A DNA stretch of 64,000 bases from Alysiella filiformis (GTDB taxonomy: Bacteria; Pseudomonadota; Gammaproteobacteria; Burkholderiales; Neisseriaceae). How positions within the stretch are numbered: the first letter of the stretch is position 1; every line of letters begins with the position of its first letter. Below the pieces are notes generated by a model. The model searched no databases. It was not told where the DNA came from and saw only the letters and a program-made list of their open reading frames with translations. The position numbers and the translations under genes are program-made. Positions 20,441-32,152 of this stretch are shown in pieces. The stretch is taken from contig NZ_CP059564.1 of the NCBI RefSeq assembly GCF_014054525.1, positions 320,357-384,356 on the forward strand, in the 5' to 3' direction.

Positions 20441-20974
20441 ATGTCTGTTAAAAAAATTTGGTACACCTACGATGACATTCATCGCACCATCAAAAACATC
20501 GCCGAACAAATCCAAAACGCCGATGTTCAATTTCACGCCATGATTGCCATTGGCGGTGGCGGTTTCATTCCTGCGCGTATGTTGCGCTCTTTTTTGGAAA
20601 TTCCGATTTACACGGTCAGCACCGCCTATTATTTAGATGAATCGGGAAGCGGCGAAACCGCCAATGAAATCAAAAAAGTACAATGGCTAGACCCCATTCC
20701 CGACACCATTTTGGGCAAAAACATTTTGGTGGTGGACGAAGTGGACGACAGCCGCGTTACCGCTGAATTTGTGTTGAACGAATTGCAAAAAACCCAACAA
20801 TTCAATGAAATGGGCTTTGCCGTGATTCACAATAAATTGAAGGAAAAACGCGGCATTATCCCCCAAAATGTCCATTATTTTGCGGGCATTGAAGTGGAAG
20901 ATTGGTGGATTAACTACCCTTGGGACGCGATTGACATTGACGCACACAATGCGCGCGCATCGCACAAATCATAA
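20441..20974 (+). CDS. Purine-type phosphoribosyltransferase
   Basis: This encodes 177 residues from the ATG at 20441 (TTGGAG upstream). The PRPP-binding motif ILVVDEVDDSRVTAEF is near residue 90, and IAIGGGGFIPARML earlier provides the flexible loop region. The fold is that of the hypoxanthine/xanthine phosphoribosyltransferase group, which salvages purine bases to nucleotides in the cytosol. It resembles the archaeal and yeast Xpt-like branch more than E. coli Gpt. The substrate base cannot be assigned from sequence alone. Terminator rpmF separates it from the genes upstream. Confidence 0.85.
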   Translation: MSVKKIWYTYDDIHRTIKNIAEQIQNADVQFHAMIAIGGGGFIPARMLRSFLEIPIYTVSTAYYLDESGSGETANEIKKVQWLDPIPDTILGKNILVVDEVDDSRVTAEFVLNELQKTQQFNEMGFAVIHNKLKEKRGIIPQNVHYFAGIEVEDWWINYPWDAIDIDAHNARASHKS

Positions 20975-20985
20975 AATAAAATCAA

Positions 20986-21020
20986 CAGGCTGCCTGAAAT
21001 TCATGCGTTTTCAGGCAGCC
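20986..21020 (+). terminator. Inverted DUS pair after phosphoribosyltransferase
   Basis: AGGCTGCCTGAAAT and the opposing TTTTCAGGCAGCCT form a stem with a short loop 12 bases past the stop codon. Confidence 0.6.
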
Positions 21021-21100
21021 TATTGTGCGAATTATGCTGCCCAAATCGCAAAATAATGGCACAATAGGCAGATTACTTCAAAACATTTTCAGGAAAACAC

Positions 21101-21550
21101 ATGAACATCACTTTACCCATTGAAGCCAAAGACATTCAAAAACTGATTCCCCATCGCTACCCTTTTATGCTGCTTGACCGAATCACGGCATTTGAAAGCG
21201 GCAAATCTTTAACCGCCATCAAAAACGTGAGCATGAACGAACCGCAATTTCAAGGGCATTTCCCCGATTTTCCCGTTATGCCAGGTGTGCTGATTATTGA
21301 AGCGATGGCACAAGCCTGTGGTGCGCTCGCCATTTTGACCGAAGGCGGTCGCCATCCCGATGAAATCTACTTTTTTGCGGGCATAGACAATGCGCGTTTC
21401 AAACGCCAAGTGATTCCTGCCGACCAGTTGGTGTTTGAAATTGAATTGCTGCAAAGCAAACGCGGCATTGGCAAATTCAAAGCCACCGCCTTTGTTGATG
21501 GCGAATTGGCGGTAGAAGCCGAAATCATGTGCGCCAAACGGAAAGTTTAA
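21101..21550 (+). CDS. fabZ: 3-hydroxyacyl-ACP dehydratase FabZ
   Basis: This is 149 residues, the usual size for FabZ, which dehydrates 3-hydroxyacyl-ACP in the fatty acid elongation cycle. The signature [12 protein letters not shown] is near residue 17, and the hot-dog catalytic region [20 protein letters not shown] near residue 50 contains the active His and Glu. AGGA precedes the ATG. In many Gram-negatives fabZ sits in the lpxD-fabZ-lpxA group; here it stands alone, flanked by a DUS pair and a small inverted-repeat element. Confidence 0.97.
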   Translation: MNITLPIEAKDIQKLIPHRYPFMLLDRITAFESGKSLTAIKNVSMNEPQFQGHFPDFPVMPGVLIIEAMAQACGALAILTEGGRHPDEIYFFAGIDNARFKRQVIPADQLVFEIELLQSKRGIGKFKATAFVDGELAVEAEIMCAKRKV

Positions 21551-21585
21551 GCAAATTTTCAGGCTGCCTGAAACCTCATTAAAAA

Positions 21586-21749
21586 TAGGGGCTAATGACA
21601 ATTTGGGCGCAAAGTTGGTTTTTCAGGCAAAATTGTCAAATTCAAGGAAAAAATGCGAGTCAATGCCACCCATTGGCGAGTATTTTTGACGCAGAAGTTG
21701 GCGATTTTGATGAAAAAACAATCGCGAAACGAATTGTCATTAGCCCCTA
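21586..21749. mobile_element. MITE-like element, family B (164 bp)
   Basis: An 18-bp perfect terminal inverted repeat, TAGGGGCTAATGACAATT, lies at 21586-21603 and inverted at 21732-21749. The interior has no real gene; it also contains smaller inverted similarity (AAGTTGG/TTGGCG). No second copy is in the window. It fills most of the fabZ-glyA gap. Confidence 0.65.
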
Positions 21750-21844
21750 GGGCAAGTTGCCCCCTATATGATGTTCCAGTTTGTATTTGGTTCACCATAA
21801 ATACCCTCCCTTTTTTCAACAACCCTGCAAAGGACACCACAATC

Positions 21845-23095
21845 ATGTTCTCAAAAAGCGTTACCATTGAAAAATACGACCCCGAATTAGCCGCCGCGAT
21901 TGCTGCCGAAGTACAACGCCAGCAAGACCACATTGAGCTGATTGCGTCTGAAAACTATGTGAGCTGTGCCGTGATGGAAGCACAAGGCAGCCAACTGACC
22001 AACAAATACGCCGAAGGCTACCCCAGCAAACGCTATTATGGCGGCTGTGAACACGTTGATGTGGCAGAACAACTGGCGATTGACCGCGTGAAAAAACTGT
22101 TTGGCGCAGAATACGCCAACGTGCAACCGCATTCAGGCAGCCAAGCCAACCAAGCCGTGTACGCAGCCGTGTTGAAACCCGGCGATACGATTTTGGGCAT
22201 GAGCTTGGCGCATGGCGGACACTTGACACACGGTGCCAGCGTGAACATTTCAGGCAAATTGTACAACGCCATCACTTACGGTTTGGACGAAAACGAAGTG
22301 CTGAACTATGCCGAAGTGGAACGTTTGGCTTTGGAACACAAGCCGAAAATGATTGTGGCAGGCGCGTCTGCCTATGCCTTGCAAATTGATTGGGAGAAAT
22401 TCCGCGAAATTGCCGACAAAGTGGGCGCGTATTTGTTTGTGGACATGGCGCATTATGCGGGTTTGGTGGCAGGTGGCGAATACCCCAATCCTGTGCCATT
22501 TGCCGATTTTGTCACCACCACCACACACAAAACGTTGCGTGGTCCTCGCGGTGGCGTGATTTTGTGCCGCGACAATACGCATGAAAAGATTTTGAATTCA
22601 ACCATTTTCCCAAGTTTGCAAGGTGGTCCACTCATGCACGTTATTGCGGCAAAAGCGGTGGCATTCAAAGAAGCCCTTGAACCTGAATTCAAACAATACG
22701 CCAAACAAGTGAAAATCAACGCGGCGGCAATGGCAGAAGAATTGGTAAAACGCGGTTTACGCATTGTGTCGGGTCGCACCGAAAGCCATTTGTTTTTGGT
22801 GGATTTGCGCCCGAAAAACATCACGGGCAAAGCGGCAGAAGAGGCTTTGGGCAAAGCACACATCACCATCAACAAAAACGCCATTCCCAACGACCCTGAA
22901 AAACCGTTTGTAACCAGTGGCATTCGCGTGGGTGCGTCTGCGATTACTTCGCGCGGTTTTGATGAAGCCGATGCGCGTGAATTGGCAAATTTGGTGGCAG
23001 ATGTGTTGGAAAACCCCAACGATGAAACCGTGTTGGCGCAAGTGGCAGAAAAAGCCAAAGCCTTGTGCGACAAACGTCCTGTTTATGGTGCGTAA
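21845..23095 (+). CDS. glyA: Serine hydroxymethyltransferase
   Basis: This encodes 416 residues from the ATG at 21845, with AAAGGA upstream; the open frame extends back to 21653 through the MITE but without family sequence. The enzyme interconverts serine and glycine and supplies one-carbon units to folate. The PLP lysine is in [13 protein letters not shown] near residue 230, preceded by [13 protein letters not shown]. The N-terminal LIASENYVS and [14 protein letters not shown] motifs are canonical. Confidence 0.98.
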   Translation: MFSKSVTIEKYDPELAAAIAAEVQRQQDHIELIASENYVSCAVMEAQGSQLTNKYAEGYPSKRYYGGCEHVDVAEQLAIDRVKKLFGAEYANVQPHSGSQANQAVYAAVLKPGDTILGMSLAHGGHLTHGASVNISGKLYNAITYGLDENEVLNYAEVERLALEHKPKMIVAGASAYALQIDWEKFREIADKVGAYLFVDMAHYAGLVAGGEYPNPVPFADFVTTTTHKTLRGPRGGVILCRDNTHEKILNSTIFPSLQGGPLMHVIAAKAVAFKEALEPEFKQYAKQVKINAAAMAEELVKRGLRIVSGRTESHLFLVDLRPKNITGKAAEEALGKAHITINKNAIPNDPEKPFVTSGIRVGASAITSRGFDEADARELANLVADVLENPNDETVLAQVAEKAKALCDKRPVYGA

Positions 23096-23123
23096 TGATT
23101 GATTTTTTTAATTGAAAAATCGC

Positions 23124-23167
23124 ATTCAGGCAGCCTGAAAAGTGGCAATTTCGCTTTTCAGGCTGCC
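23124..23167 (+). terminator. Inverted DUS pair after glyA
   Basis: TTCAGGCAGCCTGAAAAG and CTTTTCAGGCTGCC pair around a short loop, 30 bases past the glyA stop. Confidence 0.6.
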
Positions 23168-23170
23168 TTT

Positions 23171-23340
23171 CAGTACACGACAAAATCTTTCAGGCTGTCT
23201 GCAACCTGTCCCCTCCCCTGCTGGCGGGGGAGGGTTAGGGTGGGGGTGGCTCTTTGCGTTTCTAACCCCCACCCCAGCCCTCCCCCTTACATAGGGGGAG
23301 GGGGCAGGTTTGTGGCAATATCAAAAAATGTCGTGTACTG
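23171..23340. mobile_element. MITE-like element, family A, copy 1 (170 bp)
   Basis: Bounded by CAGTACACGACA (23171-23182) and TGTCGTGTACTG (23329-23340). The interior contains a large GC-rich palindrome (CCCCTCCCCTGCTGGCGGGG; CCCCCTTACATAGGGGGAGG). A nearly identical copy in inverted orientation lies at 52153-52323. Confidence 0.8.
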
Positions 23341-23380
23341 TAAGGCTGCCTGAAACACAACCACAATGGAGAAAAACAAC

Positions 23381-23875
23381 ATGAACAAATATTTGGATAA
23401 ACTCTACGAACAATTTTCGGGCGTACGCCACACACGCAACGAAGCCGAACGCCACAAATTAAACGAAAAATTGGCAAAGCAAGCGGTGGCATTGAAATTG
23501 TTTATCATCATCATGTTTTTTTATTATTTGCTGGTGGACAAATCACGGGGCGACCTATTTTTGATTTTGATGGTGATTTATTTTTTATCATTTGAAAACA
23601 ATAATTTAAATAATACCCCAACCCATTTAACTTGGGCTCAACGCTGGCAAAATTGGAAAAACAGCATACGCATTGCCAATGGGATTTTGTTGCTGGCGGT
23701 GCTGGTGATTAATGTGATTTTGTTTGCGCTGTTGCCGTTTGACGAACACAGTTGGCGTATGTTGGTGGCGATGATACTGGGTATGTGGTTGTGTGGTGCG
23801 GTATTGCTGAATTTTATTTTTCTCATTCAAATGTTTGTGATTCGCAAACATTTATCCCAAACCCGTGCGGCGTGA
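23381..23875 (+). CDS. Hypothetical inner-membrane protein
   Basis: This encodes 164 residues. The ATG at 23381 is preferred over the one at 23366 because GGAG lies 10 bases before it. A charged N-terminal helix (about 45 residues, many E, R and K) is followed by four hydrophobic segments: about 46-62, 64-76, 107-127 and 132-155. No family is recognised. It lies upstream of patA in the same direction but is separated by 120 bases containing a DUS pair, so an operon link is uncertain. Confidence 0.6.
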   Translation: MNKYLDKLYEQFSGVRHTRNEAERHKLNEKLAKQAVALKLFIIIMFFYYLLVDKSRGDLFLILMVIYFLSFENNNLNNTPTHLTWAQRWQNWKNSIRIANGILLLAVLVINVILFALLPFDEHSWRMLVAMILGMWLCGAVLLNFIFLIQMFVIRKHLSQTRAA

Positions 23876-23996
23876 TTTCAGGCAGCCTGAAATGTGTTTT
23901 AAAATGTGTTAAGATTATGGGTCGTTTCAGGCAGCCATTTCCTGCAAATGGGCTGCCTGAAAACCCATTCAACCGATTATTTTTGATGAATTTTTT

Positions 23997-25424
23997 ATGC
24001 CGCTTCTTTCCATAGAATTTGCTTTGTGCTTTTTGATTTTTTTGCCGATTTATTGGTCGCTGCACCGTTCGCCACGTTGGCAAAATCGGGCTTTGTTGGC
24101 TGCCAGTTTGCTGTATTTATGCACCGTGCATTGGGCTGTGGCTTTGGCGGTGGTGTGGTTTGCGCTGGCAATTTGGCAAATTGCGTTTAAAATACAATCA
24201 TCTGAACACGCCAAATCGCGCAAAATGTGGTTGAGCGGTGGCATTGTTTTGGCTTTGGCGAATTTGGGTTTGTTTAAATATTTTGATTTTTTCCGCCCTG
24301 CTTTTCAGGCTGCTTTTGGCGACAATGTGGCGGATTGGGTGATGCCTTTGGGCATTTCTTATTATACTTTTCAAGCGATTGCCTATTTGCTCGCCATTTA
24401 TCGCCGCGAAAATGTGGGCATGATACGCGGCGATTTGTTGCTGCATTTTTCGTTTTTTCCCACCATCACATCGGGCCCGATTATTCGCGCAGGCAGCCTG
24501 AAAAGCATTTATGGCACGCAAATGGGCTTTACCGAACAGGTGCAAACCACGCAACCGCGTCAAATGGTGCGCCCTGCTCTGGCTTTGGCGTTGATTGCGC
24601 TGGGCTTGGCAAAAAAGTGGTGGTTGAGCGGTATGTTGGCGGAAAACTGGGTCAATCCTGTGTTTGAAAACCCTTTGCAATATGATGCGTTGAGCGCGTG
24701 GGCGGCGGTGTTGGGTTACACGTTTCAGTTGTTTTTGGATTTTTCGGGTTATACTGATTTGGTGTTGGGCATGGCAATGCTGCTGGGTTTCAGGCTGCCT
24801 GAAAACTTCAATATGCCCCTGCGCGCGGTAAACATTCGTGATTTTTGGGAACGTTGGCACATCACATTGTCCACTTGGATACGCGATTACATCTACATTC
24901 CCTTGGGCGGCAGCCGCCAAGGTTTTGTGCGAACGCAAGTCAATGTGATGTTGGCGATGTTGCTCTCGGGCATTTGGCACGGTTATGGCTGGAATTTTTT
25001 GCTGTGGGGGGCTTTGCATGGGGTGGCGTTTGTGGTGGTCAATTCGTGTGAACGCACATTGGGCAAACATTATTTTCAAAATCGCTTTGGCACTTGGGCG
25101 GCGGTGGGGCTGACGTTTTTGTTTGTGAGCGTGAGTTTCATCATTTTCCGCACCCACAATTTGGGCGAAACGGGGCAGATGTTTACCGCGCTGTTGGGCG
25201 GTGGGCAGCAGGCACACATGGCGTGGTCGGCTTTGGGCATGATTGCGTTGATGGTGGCGGTGGTGGCGGCGTATCCGAAAATGAATGCGCTGTTTCAGGC
25301 AGCCGTGTTGCGTTTGGAACGCTTGCCTTATTGGACTTGGTCGTTTATTTTAGCGGCAATCATGATGATTTTAATGGCGGTTGCGCCATCAGGAATACCG
25401 GGGTTTATTTATGCTAACTTCTGA
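23997..25424 (+). CDS. patA: MBOAT-family peptidoglycan O-acetyltransferase PatA
   Basis: This encodes 475 residues of a polytopic membrane-bound O-acyltransferase. The conserved family sequence includes RDFWERWHITLSTWIRDYIY near residue 280 and GIWHGYGWNFLLWGALHG near 325, which contains the catalytic His. In the Neisseria peptidoglycan O-acetylation pathway PatA moves acetyl groups across the inner membrane to PatB. It overlaps patB by 14 bases, supporting coupled expression. MBOAT proteins also act in alginate acetylation, but the two SGNH genes downstream favour PatA. Confidence 0.88.
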   Translation: MPLLSIEFALCFLIFLPIYWSLHRSPRWQNRALLAASLLYLCTVHWAVALAVVWFALAIWQIAFKIQSSEHAKSRKMWLSGGIVLALANLGLFKYFDFFRPAFQAAFGDNVADWVMPLGISYYTFQAIAYLLAIYRRENVGMIRGDLLLHFSFFPTITSGPIIRAGSLKSIYGTQMGFTEQVQTTQPRQMVRPALALALIALGLAKKWWLSGMLAENWVNPVFENPLQYDALSAWAAVLGYTFQLFLDFSGYTDLVLGMAMLLGFRLPENFNMPLRAVNIRDFWERWHITLSTWIRDYIYIPLGGSRQGFVRTQVNVMLAMLLSGIWHGYGWNFLLWGALHGVAFVVVNSCERTLGKHYFQNRFGTWAAVGLTFLFVSVSFIIFRTHNLGETGQMFTALLGGGQQAHMAWSALGMIALMVAVVAAYPKMNALFQAAVLRLERLPYWTWSFILAAIMMILMAVAPSGIPGFIYANF

Positions 25425-26688
25425 TAAAAATGCTGAACCTACCATCGTCAAATTTCCGATTCAAAATGGCGAAACCGAACGCGAATGGCGTTTGGACGAT
25501 ACAGACGCGCCCCCTGCCACCGAAAAAGAGTGGAAATTGGACGACACCGACCCCCTTCCCCCCGAAACGTTGAATGTGGAAGTGGATTTGTCGTCTGAAC
25601 CTGCGCCCAACCCACCGCCCGAAAAGGCAACGCTGCCTGAAACGCCACCCAGCGATGTTCAGGCAGCCACGCCGCCTGTTGCGCCACCGCCCAAGTCGCC
25701 ATCATCATCGCATTGGCGGGTGTATGGGGCTTTGTTGGGGGCAGTGGTGTTGTCGGTGTGGTTCAGCCATCAGTCCATCAATGCGTATTGGCAGCAAACG
25801 TATCACAAAGCCAGTCCGCTTGAACCTTTGAACCATTTTGCGCTGTGGCAAATGGGGGCAAAGGCGCAAGATGTGGTCAATGGCTGGTTGGCAAGCGATT
25901 CATCGCCCAATGCGGAAAATGATGTGGCAGCAGAAAACGATTCGCCCCCTACAACACAACCACCCCAATCCCCCAGTACCGAAACCACCCCAAACAGGCA
26001 GCCTGAAACCGCATCTGCCCCCAATCCTCCCACACAAAATGGCGAACAGATTGTGTTGTTGCATTCGGGCGAGAAGGTATTGTTTGTGGGCGATTCCATC
26101 ATGCAGGGCATTGCGCCACACCTTCAACGCAGGCTCAAAAGCGAACATCAAATTGATTCGCTCAATTTGAGCAAACAAAGCACAGGTTTGGCATACCCCA
26201 AATTTTTTGACTGGCCCACCACCATTGAGCAAACCTTGCAAAAAGAACCCAATATCAAACTGATTGTCGTGCTATTGGGCGCGAACGACCCTTGGGATTT
26301 TCCCAATCCACAAGGCGGAGCGTATTTGAAATTTCAATCGCCAGAATGGAACGCGGAATATTTGAATCGCGTAAATCGGATTGTTCAGGCAGCCGAGCAA
26401 AATCAGGCGCGAATCATTTGGTTGGGCGTGCCGTATATGCGCCGCGTTGATTTGAATAAAGGTGTGCGCCATCTGAATCACATTTTGGGCAACGAATTGG
26501 TGGGCAAATTGCCAACCGTCATTTGGTTGCCCACCGATATGCTGTTGAGCGACACCGAAAACTATCAAGACAGCATGACCATAGATGGCGAAACCGTCCG
26601 CATTCGCACCAAAGACGGCATTCATCTCAACACCGCAGGGCAAATTTTCATGTCCAATTATTTAAAAAGTTACATTCAAGTTCAATGA
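25411..26688 (+). CDS. patB: Periplasmic SGNH O-acetyltransferase PatB with long cytoplasmic N-terminus
   Basis: This encodes 425 residues from the ATG at 25411, which overlaps the patA end. The N-terminal 100 residues are Pro/Thr-rich and hold two copies of an acidic motif (EREWRLDDTD and EKEWKLDDTD). One transmembrane helix (about 103-122, YGALLGAVVLSVW) follows, then a Pro-rich linker and the SGNH domain. Block motifs are VGDSIMQG (nucleophile Ser), LLGANDP and KDGIHLNTAG (Asp and His of the triad). PatB transfers acetyl to MurNAc O-6. The extended cytoplasmic tail with a repeated motif may bind a partner; that is inference. Confidence 0.8.
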   Translation: MLTSDKNAEPTIVKFPIQNGETEREWRLDDTDAPPATEKEWKLDDTDPLPPETLNVEVDLSSEPAPNPPPEKATLPETPPSDVQAATPPVAPPPKSPSSSHWRVYGALLGAVVLSVWFSHQSINAYWQQTYHKASPLEPLNHFALWQMGAKAQDVVNGWLASDSSPNAENDVAAENDSPPTTQPPQSPSTETTPNRQPETASAPNPPTQNGEQIVLLHSGEKVLFVGDSIMQGIAPHLQRRLKSEHQIDSLNLSKQSTGLAYPKFFDWPTTIEQTLQKEPNIKLIVVLLGANDPWDFPNPQGGAYLKFQSPEWNAEYLNRVNRIVQAAEQNQARIIWLGVPYMRRVDLNKGVRHLNHILGNELVGKLPTVIWLPTDMLLSDTENYQDSMTIDGETVRIRTKDGIHLNTAGQIFMSNYLKSYIQVQ

Positions 26689-26692
26689 TTTT

Positions 26693-26727
26693 TCAGGCAG
26701 CCACCATGTTTCAGGCTGCCTGAAAAG
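26693..26727 (+). terminator. DUS pair between patB and ape1
   Basis: TTTTTCAGGCAGCC and GGCTGCCTGAAAA flank a short ACCATGTTTCA loop. It may attenuate transcription into ape1. Confidence 0.4.
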
Positions 26728-26748
26728 CAATATAAGCAGAAAGCCACC

Positions 26749-27969
26749 ATGTTCTCATTTCCCCTAAAATACATTGCCGCGTTGATGACCACCTTGGGCA
26801 TACTCAACGCCCAAGCACAACCCACCCCACAAACCCCAAATCCAAGCACACGCCCCAACCCACAAATCAGCAACAAACCCAGCTCAAACATCATCAATTA
26901 CAGCCCCCAAAGCCAAGCATGGCAAGACAAATTACGCGACTTGGCACAAGGCAAAGCCACCCAATTTCGCATCGTACAATTAGGCGATTCCCACACCGCA
27001 GGCGGCTATTTCACCGACACCCTACGGCAACATTTGCAACAAAAATGGGGCAACGCAGGCATAGGTTGGGTGTATCCCGCCGCCGTATCAGGGCAACGCA
27101 GCACCGTGGTGGACTATTCAGGCAGCAATTGGCAATTACTCAACGCACGCCGCGACACCGCCGCCTTTCCACTTGGCGGCATATTGGCACGTTCCAAAAC
27201 ACAACAAAGTTTGGTGCTGAACCCCAAAGACACAGGCACACAACAAATCAGCTTAGCCATGCGCCCCATTTTCAGCGACAGCCCACTCAAAATCACCGAT
27301 GCCACACAAAAAGCCACATTCGCATACAGTTTACACGGCAACAACTGGCAATATTTCACCCTCAATGCCCAACCGCCCATTCGCATTCAGGCAGCCGACA
27401 ACGCATTGTGGGAAATCGGAGCCATTCAATTTGAAAACCAAAAAAGTGGCGTAACCGTTTCCGCCTTCGGACTAAACGGCACACAATTAAGCCACTGGCA
27501 AAAATGGCGAGCCGATTGGGAAAACGATTTAGTAGAAACCCAAGCCGATTTAATTATTCTCGCCTATGGCACCAACGAAGCCTTTAACGACCAAATCAAC
27601 GTGGCACAAACCCAAAAAATTTGGCAAGAAAACATTGACCGAATCCAACAAACCCTACCCCATGCCGCCATTTTGATGATTGGCGCACCCGAATCACTCA
27701 AAAACCGCGATGGCGTATGCGGTACACGCCCCAAACGTTTGAGCGAAATACAAAAAATGCAGCACCAAATCGCAAAAGAAAAACACCTGCTCTACTGGTC
27801 ATGGCAAGACGCAATGGGCGGAGAATGCAGCATGAATCGCTGGATAAATGACAAATTGGCACAAAACGATGGCGTACACTTTACCCCACAAGGCTACCAA
27901 TTTCTCGCCAAAGAATTGAGTCGCGCATTGTTCAATTTGAGCATCAAAAAATATAGTCAGTTAAAATAA
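26749..27969 (+). CDS. ape1: SGNH peptidoglycan O-acetylesterase Ape1-like, stop codon replaced by IS630
   Basis: This encodes 406 residues with a signal peptide ending near ILNAQAQ. SGNH block motifs are QLGDSHTAGGYFTD near residue 80, YGTNEAFND near residue 270 and NDGVHFTPQGYQFL near the C-terminus. The layout, with an intervening beta-rich region, matches Neisseria Ape1, which removes O-acetyl groups from peptidoglycan so lytic transglycosylases can act. It completes the patA-patB-ape1 cluster. The last five codons (YSQLK) and the stop come from the terminal repeat of an IS630 element; the ancestral end would be IKK and TAA. Confidence 0.85.
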   Translation: MFSFPLKYIAALMTTLGILNAQAQPTPQTPNPSTRPNPQISNKPSSNIINYSPQSQAWQDKLRDLAQGKATQFRIVQLGDSHTAGGYFTDTLRQHLQQKWGNAGIGWVYPAAVSGQRSTVVDYSGSNWQLLNARRDTAAFPLGGILARSKTQQSLVLNPKDTGTQQISLAMRPIFSDSPLKITDATQKATFAYSLHGNNWQYFTLNAQPPIRIQAADNALWEIGAIQFENQKSGVTVSAFGLNGTQLSHWQKWRADWENDLVETQADLIILAYGTNEAFNDQINVAQTQKIWQENIDRIQQTLPHAAILMIGAPESLKNRDGVCGTRPKRLSEIQKMQHQIAKEKHLLYWSWQDAMGGECSMNRWINDKLAQNDGVHFTPQGYQFLAKELSRALFNLSIKKYSQLK

Positions 27970-28498
27970 GAATAGGACACTAACGTATCAGTAAAATGCC
28001 TTCCACTAGGTAAAATGGCTCGCATATATCTCTTGATGTTTGCCCATGTCCGTTCTATGGGATTAAGCTCTGGTGAATAAGGTGCAAGCGGCAAGATTTT
28101 ATGCCCCCATTTGTGCGCCATTTCACGCAAAATACCCATACGATGAAATCGTGCATTATCCAAAATAATGACAGATTTTTTATTTAAAATAGGCAATAAA
28201 CATTGCTCAAACCATGTTTCAAAAAAAGCACTGGTCATTGTGTTTTGATAAATCATAGGGGCAATCAGTTTGTTGCCGACTTGTGCGGCAACAAGCGATA
28301 AGCGTTGGTACTTTTTACCACTGATTTGGGCTTTGATGACCTGCCCCTTTGGGCTACGCGCATAAGGACGAAATAAGTAAGTATCAAATCCCGTTTCATC
28401 CAAATAAACACGCTGATAGTCAAAAAATTCAGCCAGTTGATTTAAATAATCTTTTACTTTATTTGGGTCTTGTTCTTTGTATGTGGTGGTCTTTTTTT
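27957..28498 (-). CDS. IS630 transposase C-terminal part (DDE catalytic domain)
   Basis: The frame runs from the slippery A7G site to a stop at 27957, about 180 residues. It holds the DDE core: LDETGFDTY, VIILDNARFH and LPPYSPELNPIE-like LAPYSPELNPIERTW. It has no good ATG of its own; the first usable initiation codon (TTG at 28403) would omit residues before the first catalytic Asp, supporting synthesis by frameshift. Confidence 0.85.
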
Positions 28499-28804
28499 AC
28501 GCGTGATACCCATTCTTTTGAGTGCATAAAAAATGGCTGATTTTGAACAATTAAAATGTTCAGCTATTTCATGCAAATAAGCATCAGGGTGTTGTTGTAT
28601 ATGTTCAGCCAATTTTTGGCTGTTCAATTTATTGGCATTTTGCCCCTTTACTTGATGATTTAAGCTGCCTGTTTGCGCTTTCAAGCGTATCCATAGGTAA
28701 AGCGTATTTCTGGATATTTGGTAAGCTTGGGCGACTTTACTGATATTTTTGCATTGTTCATAATAGCTTAATGCTTTATTTCGCAGTTCTGTTGAATGTG
28801 CCAT
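28454..28804 (-). CDS. IS630 transposase N-terminal part (helix-turn-helix)
   Basis: This encodes 116 residues, with a homeodomain-like N-terminus (KVAQAYQISRNTLYLWI) and a second winged-helix motif (CSKSAIFYALKRMGITRKK). It ends after a run of seven A and a G at 28491-28498, where a -1 shift would yield KKKTTTYKEQDP, the normal continuation of the transposase. The two ORFs thus likely make one protein by programmed frameshift. Confidence 0.85.
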   Translation of the reverse strand: MAHSTELRNKALSYYEQCKNISKVAQAYQISRNTLYLWIRLKAQTGSLNHQVKGQNANKLNSQKLAEHIQQHPDAYLHEIAEHFNCSKSAIFYALKRMGITRKKRPPHTKNKTQIK

Positions 28805-28865
28805 TTTTTAATCCTAAAAATTAGGGTATTGTACTATTTTATTTTGAATTGACTATAATTCAAAA

Positions 28866-28901
28866 AACAAAATGCCGTCAAAAACGGCATTTTGTTTTTT
28901 G
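28866..28901 (+). terminator. ape1 terminator displaced by IS630
   Basis: AAAATGCCGT and ACGGCATTTTGTTTTTT form a stem with a T-run. Before the IS630 insertion this hairpin would have lain about 10 bases past the ape1 stop codon; it is now some 900 bases away. Confidence 0.75.
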
Positions 28902-28950
28902 TTCATGTGGTTTGATGGTTTGAATTGATGGATAAATTGCATGGATAAGC

Positions 28951-28995
28951 AAAAAAGCAAAACCCCAGCACCTAATAAAATAAAAGGAGCTGGGG
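28951..28995 (-). terminator. rRNA operon terminator
   Basis: On the minus strand CCCCAGCTCC pairs with GGTGCTGGGG and is followed by TTTTGCTTTTTT, 16 bases past the 5S gene. Confidence 0.8.
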
Positions 28996-29009
28996 TAGAG
29001 AATAAGGAG

Positions 29010-29122
29010 TTTGGCGATGACCTACTTTCGCATACGGAGTATACTATCATCGGCGCAGGGATGTTTCACTGTCCTGTTCGGGAAGGGAAGGAGTGGGTCC
29101 AAACCGCTGTGGTCGCCAAACG
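29010..29122 (-). rRNA. rrf: 5S ribosomal RNA
   Basis: The minus strand begins GTTTGGCGACCACAGCGG and ends with AGTAGGTCATCGCCAAA, typical of 5S rRNA. Ends are approximate to a few bases. It is the last gene of the operon. Confidence 0.93.
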
Positions 29123-29257
29123 TAAAGGGGGTAAATTGGGAAGCCAATAAAACAAAGGTTTTGTGTTTGTATTGATTTTGTATTTTTGGTGATGACTGAG
29201 TCATCAGTAAGCTTTGTCATTTGTAGTAGAACTGTTTAAAGTTATTCAAATGATAGA

Positions 29258-32142
<2,885 letters not shown>

Positions 32143-32152
32143 CTATCATTTG

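Larger units (their letters stand above)
27952..28857 (-). mobile_element. IS630-family insertion sequence
   Basis: Left end TATAGTCAGTTAAAATAA (27952) and the inverted right end (TTATTTTGAATTGACTATA, ending 28857) are related terminal repeats bounded by TA dinucleotides, as expected for IS630/Tc1-type insertion into TA. It contains a transposase in two frames on the minus strand. Both reading frames look intact, so it may be active. Confidence 0.9.

Noticed and set aside
23216-23310. GC-rich palindromes of family A as an rRNA-like or riboswitch structure for the membrane protein
   Set aside because: The same sequence is present in inverted orientation before an unrelated gene at 52153, which fits a mobile repeat rather than a gene-specific riboswitch.
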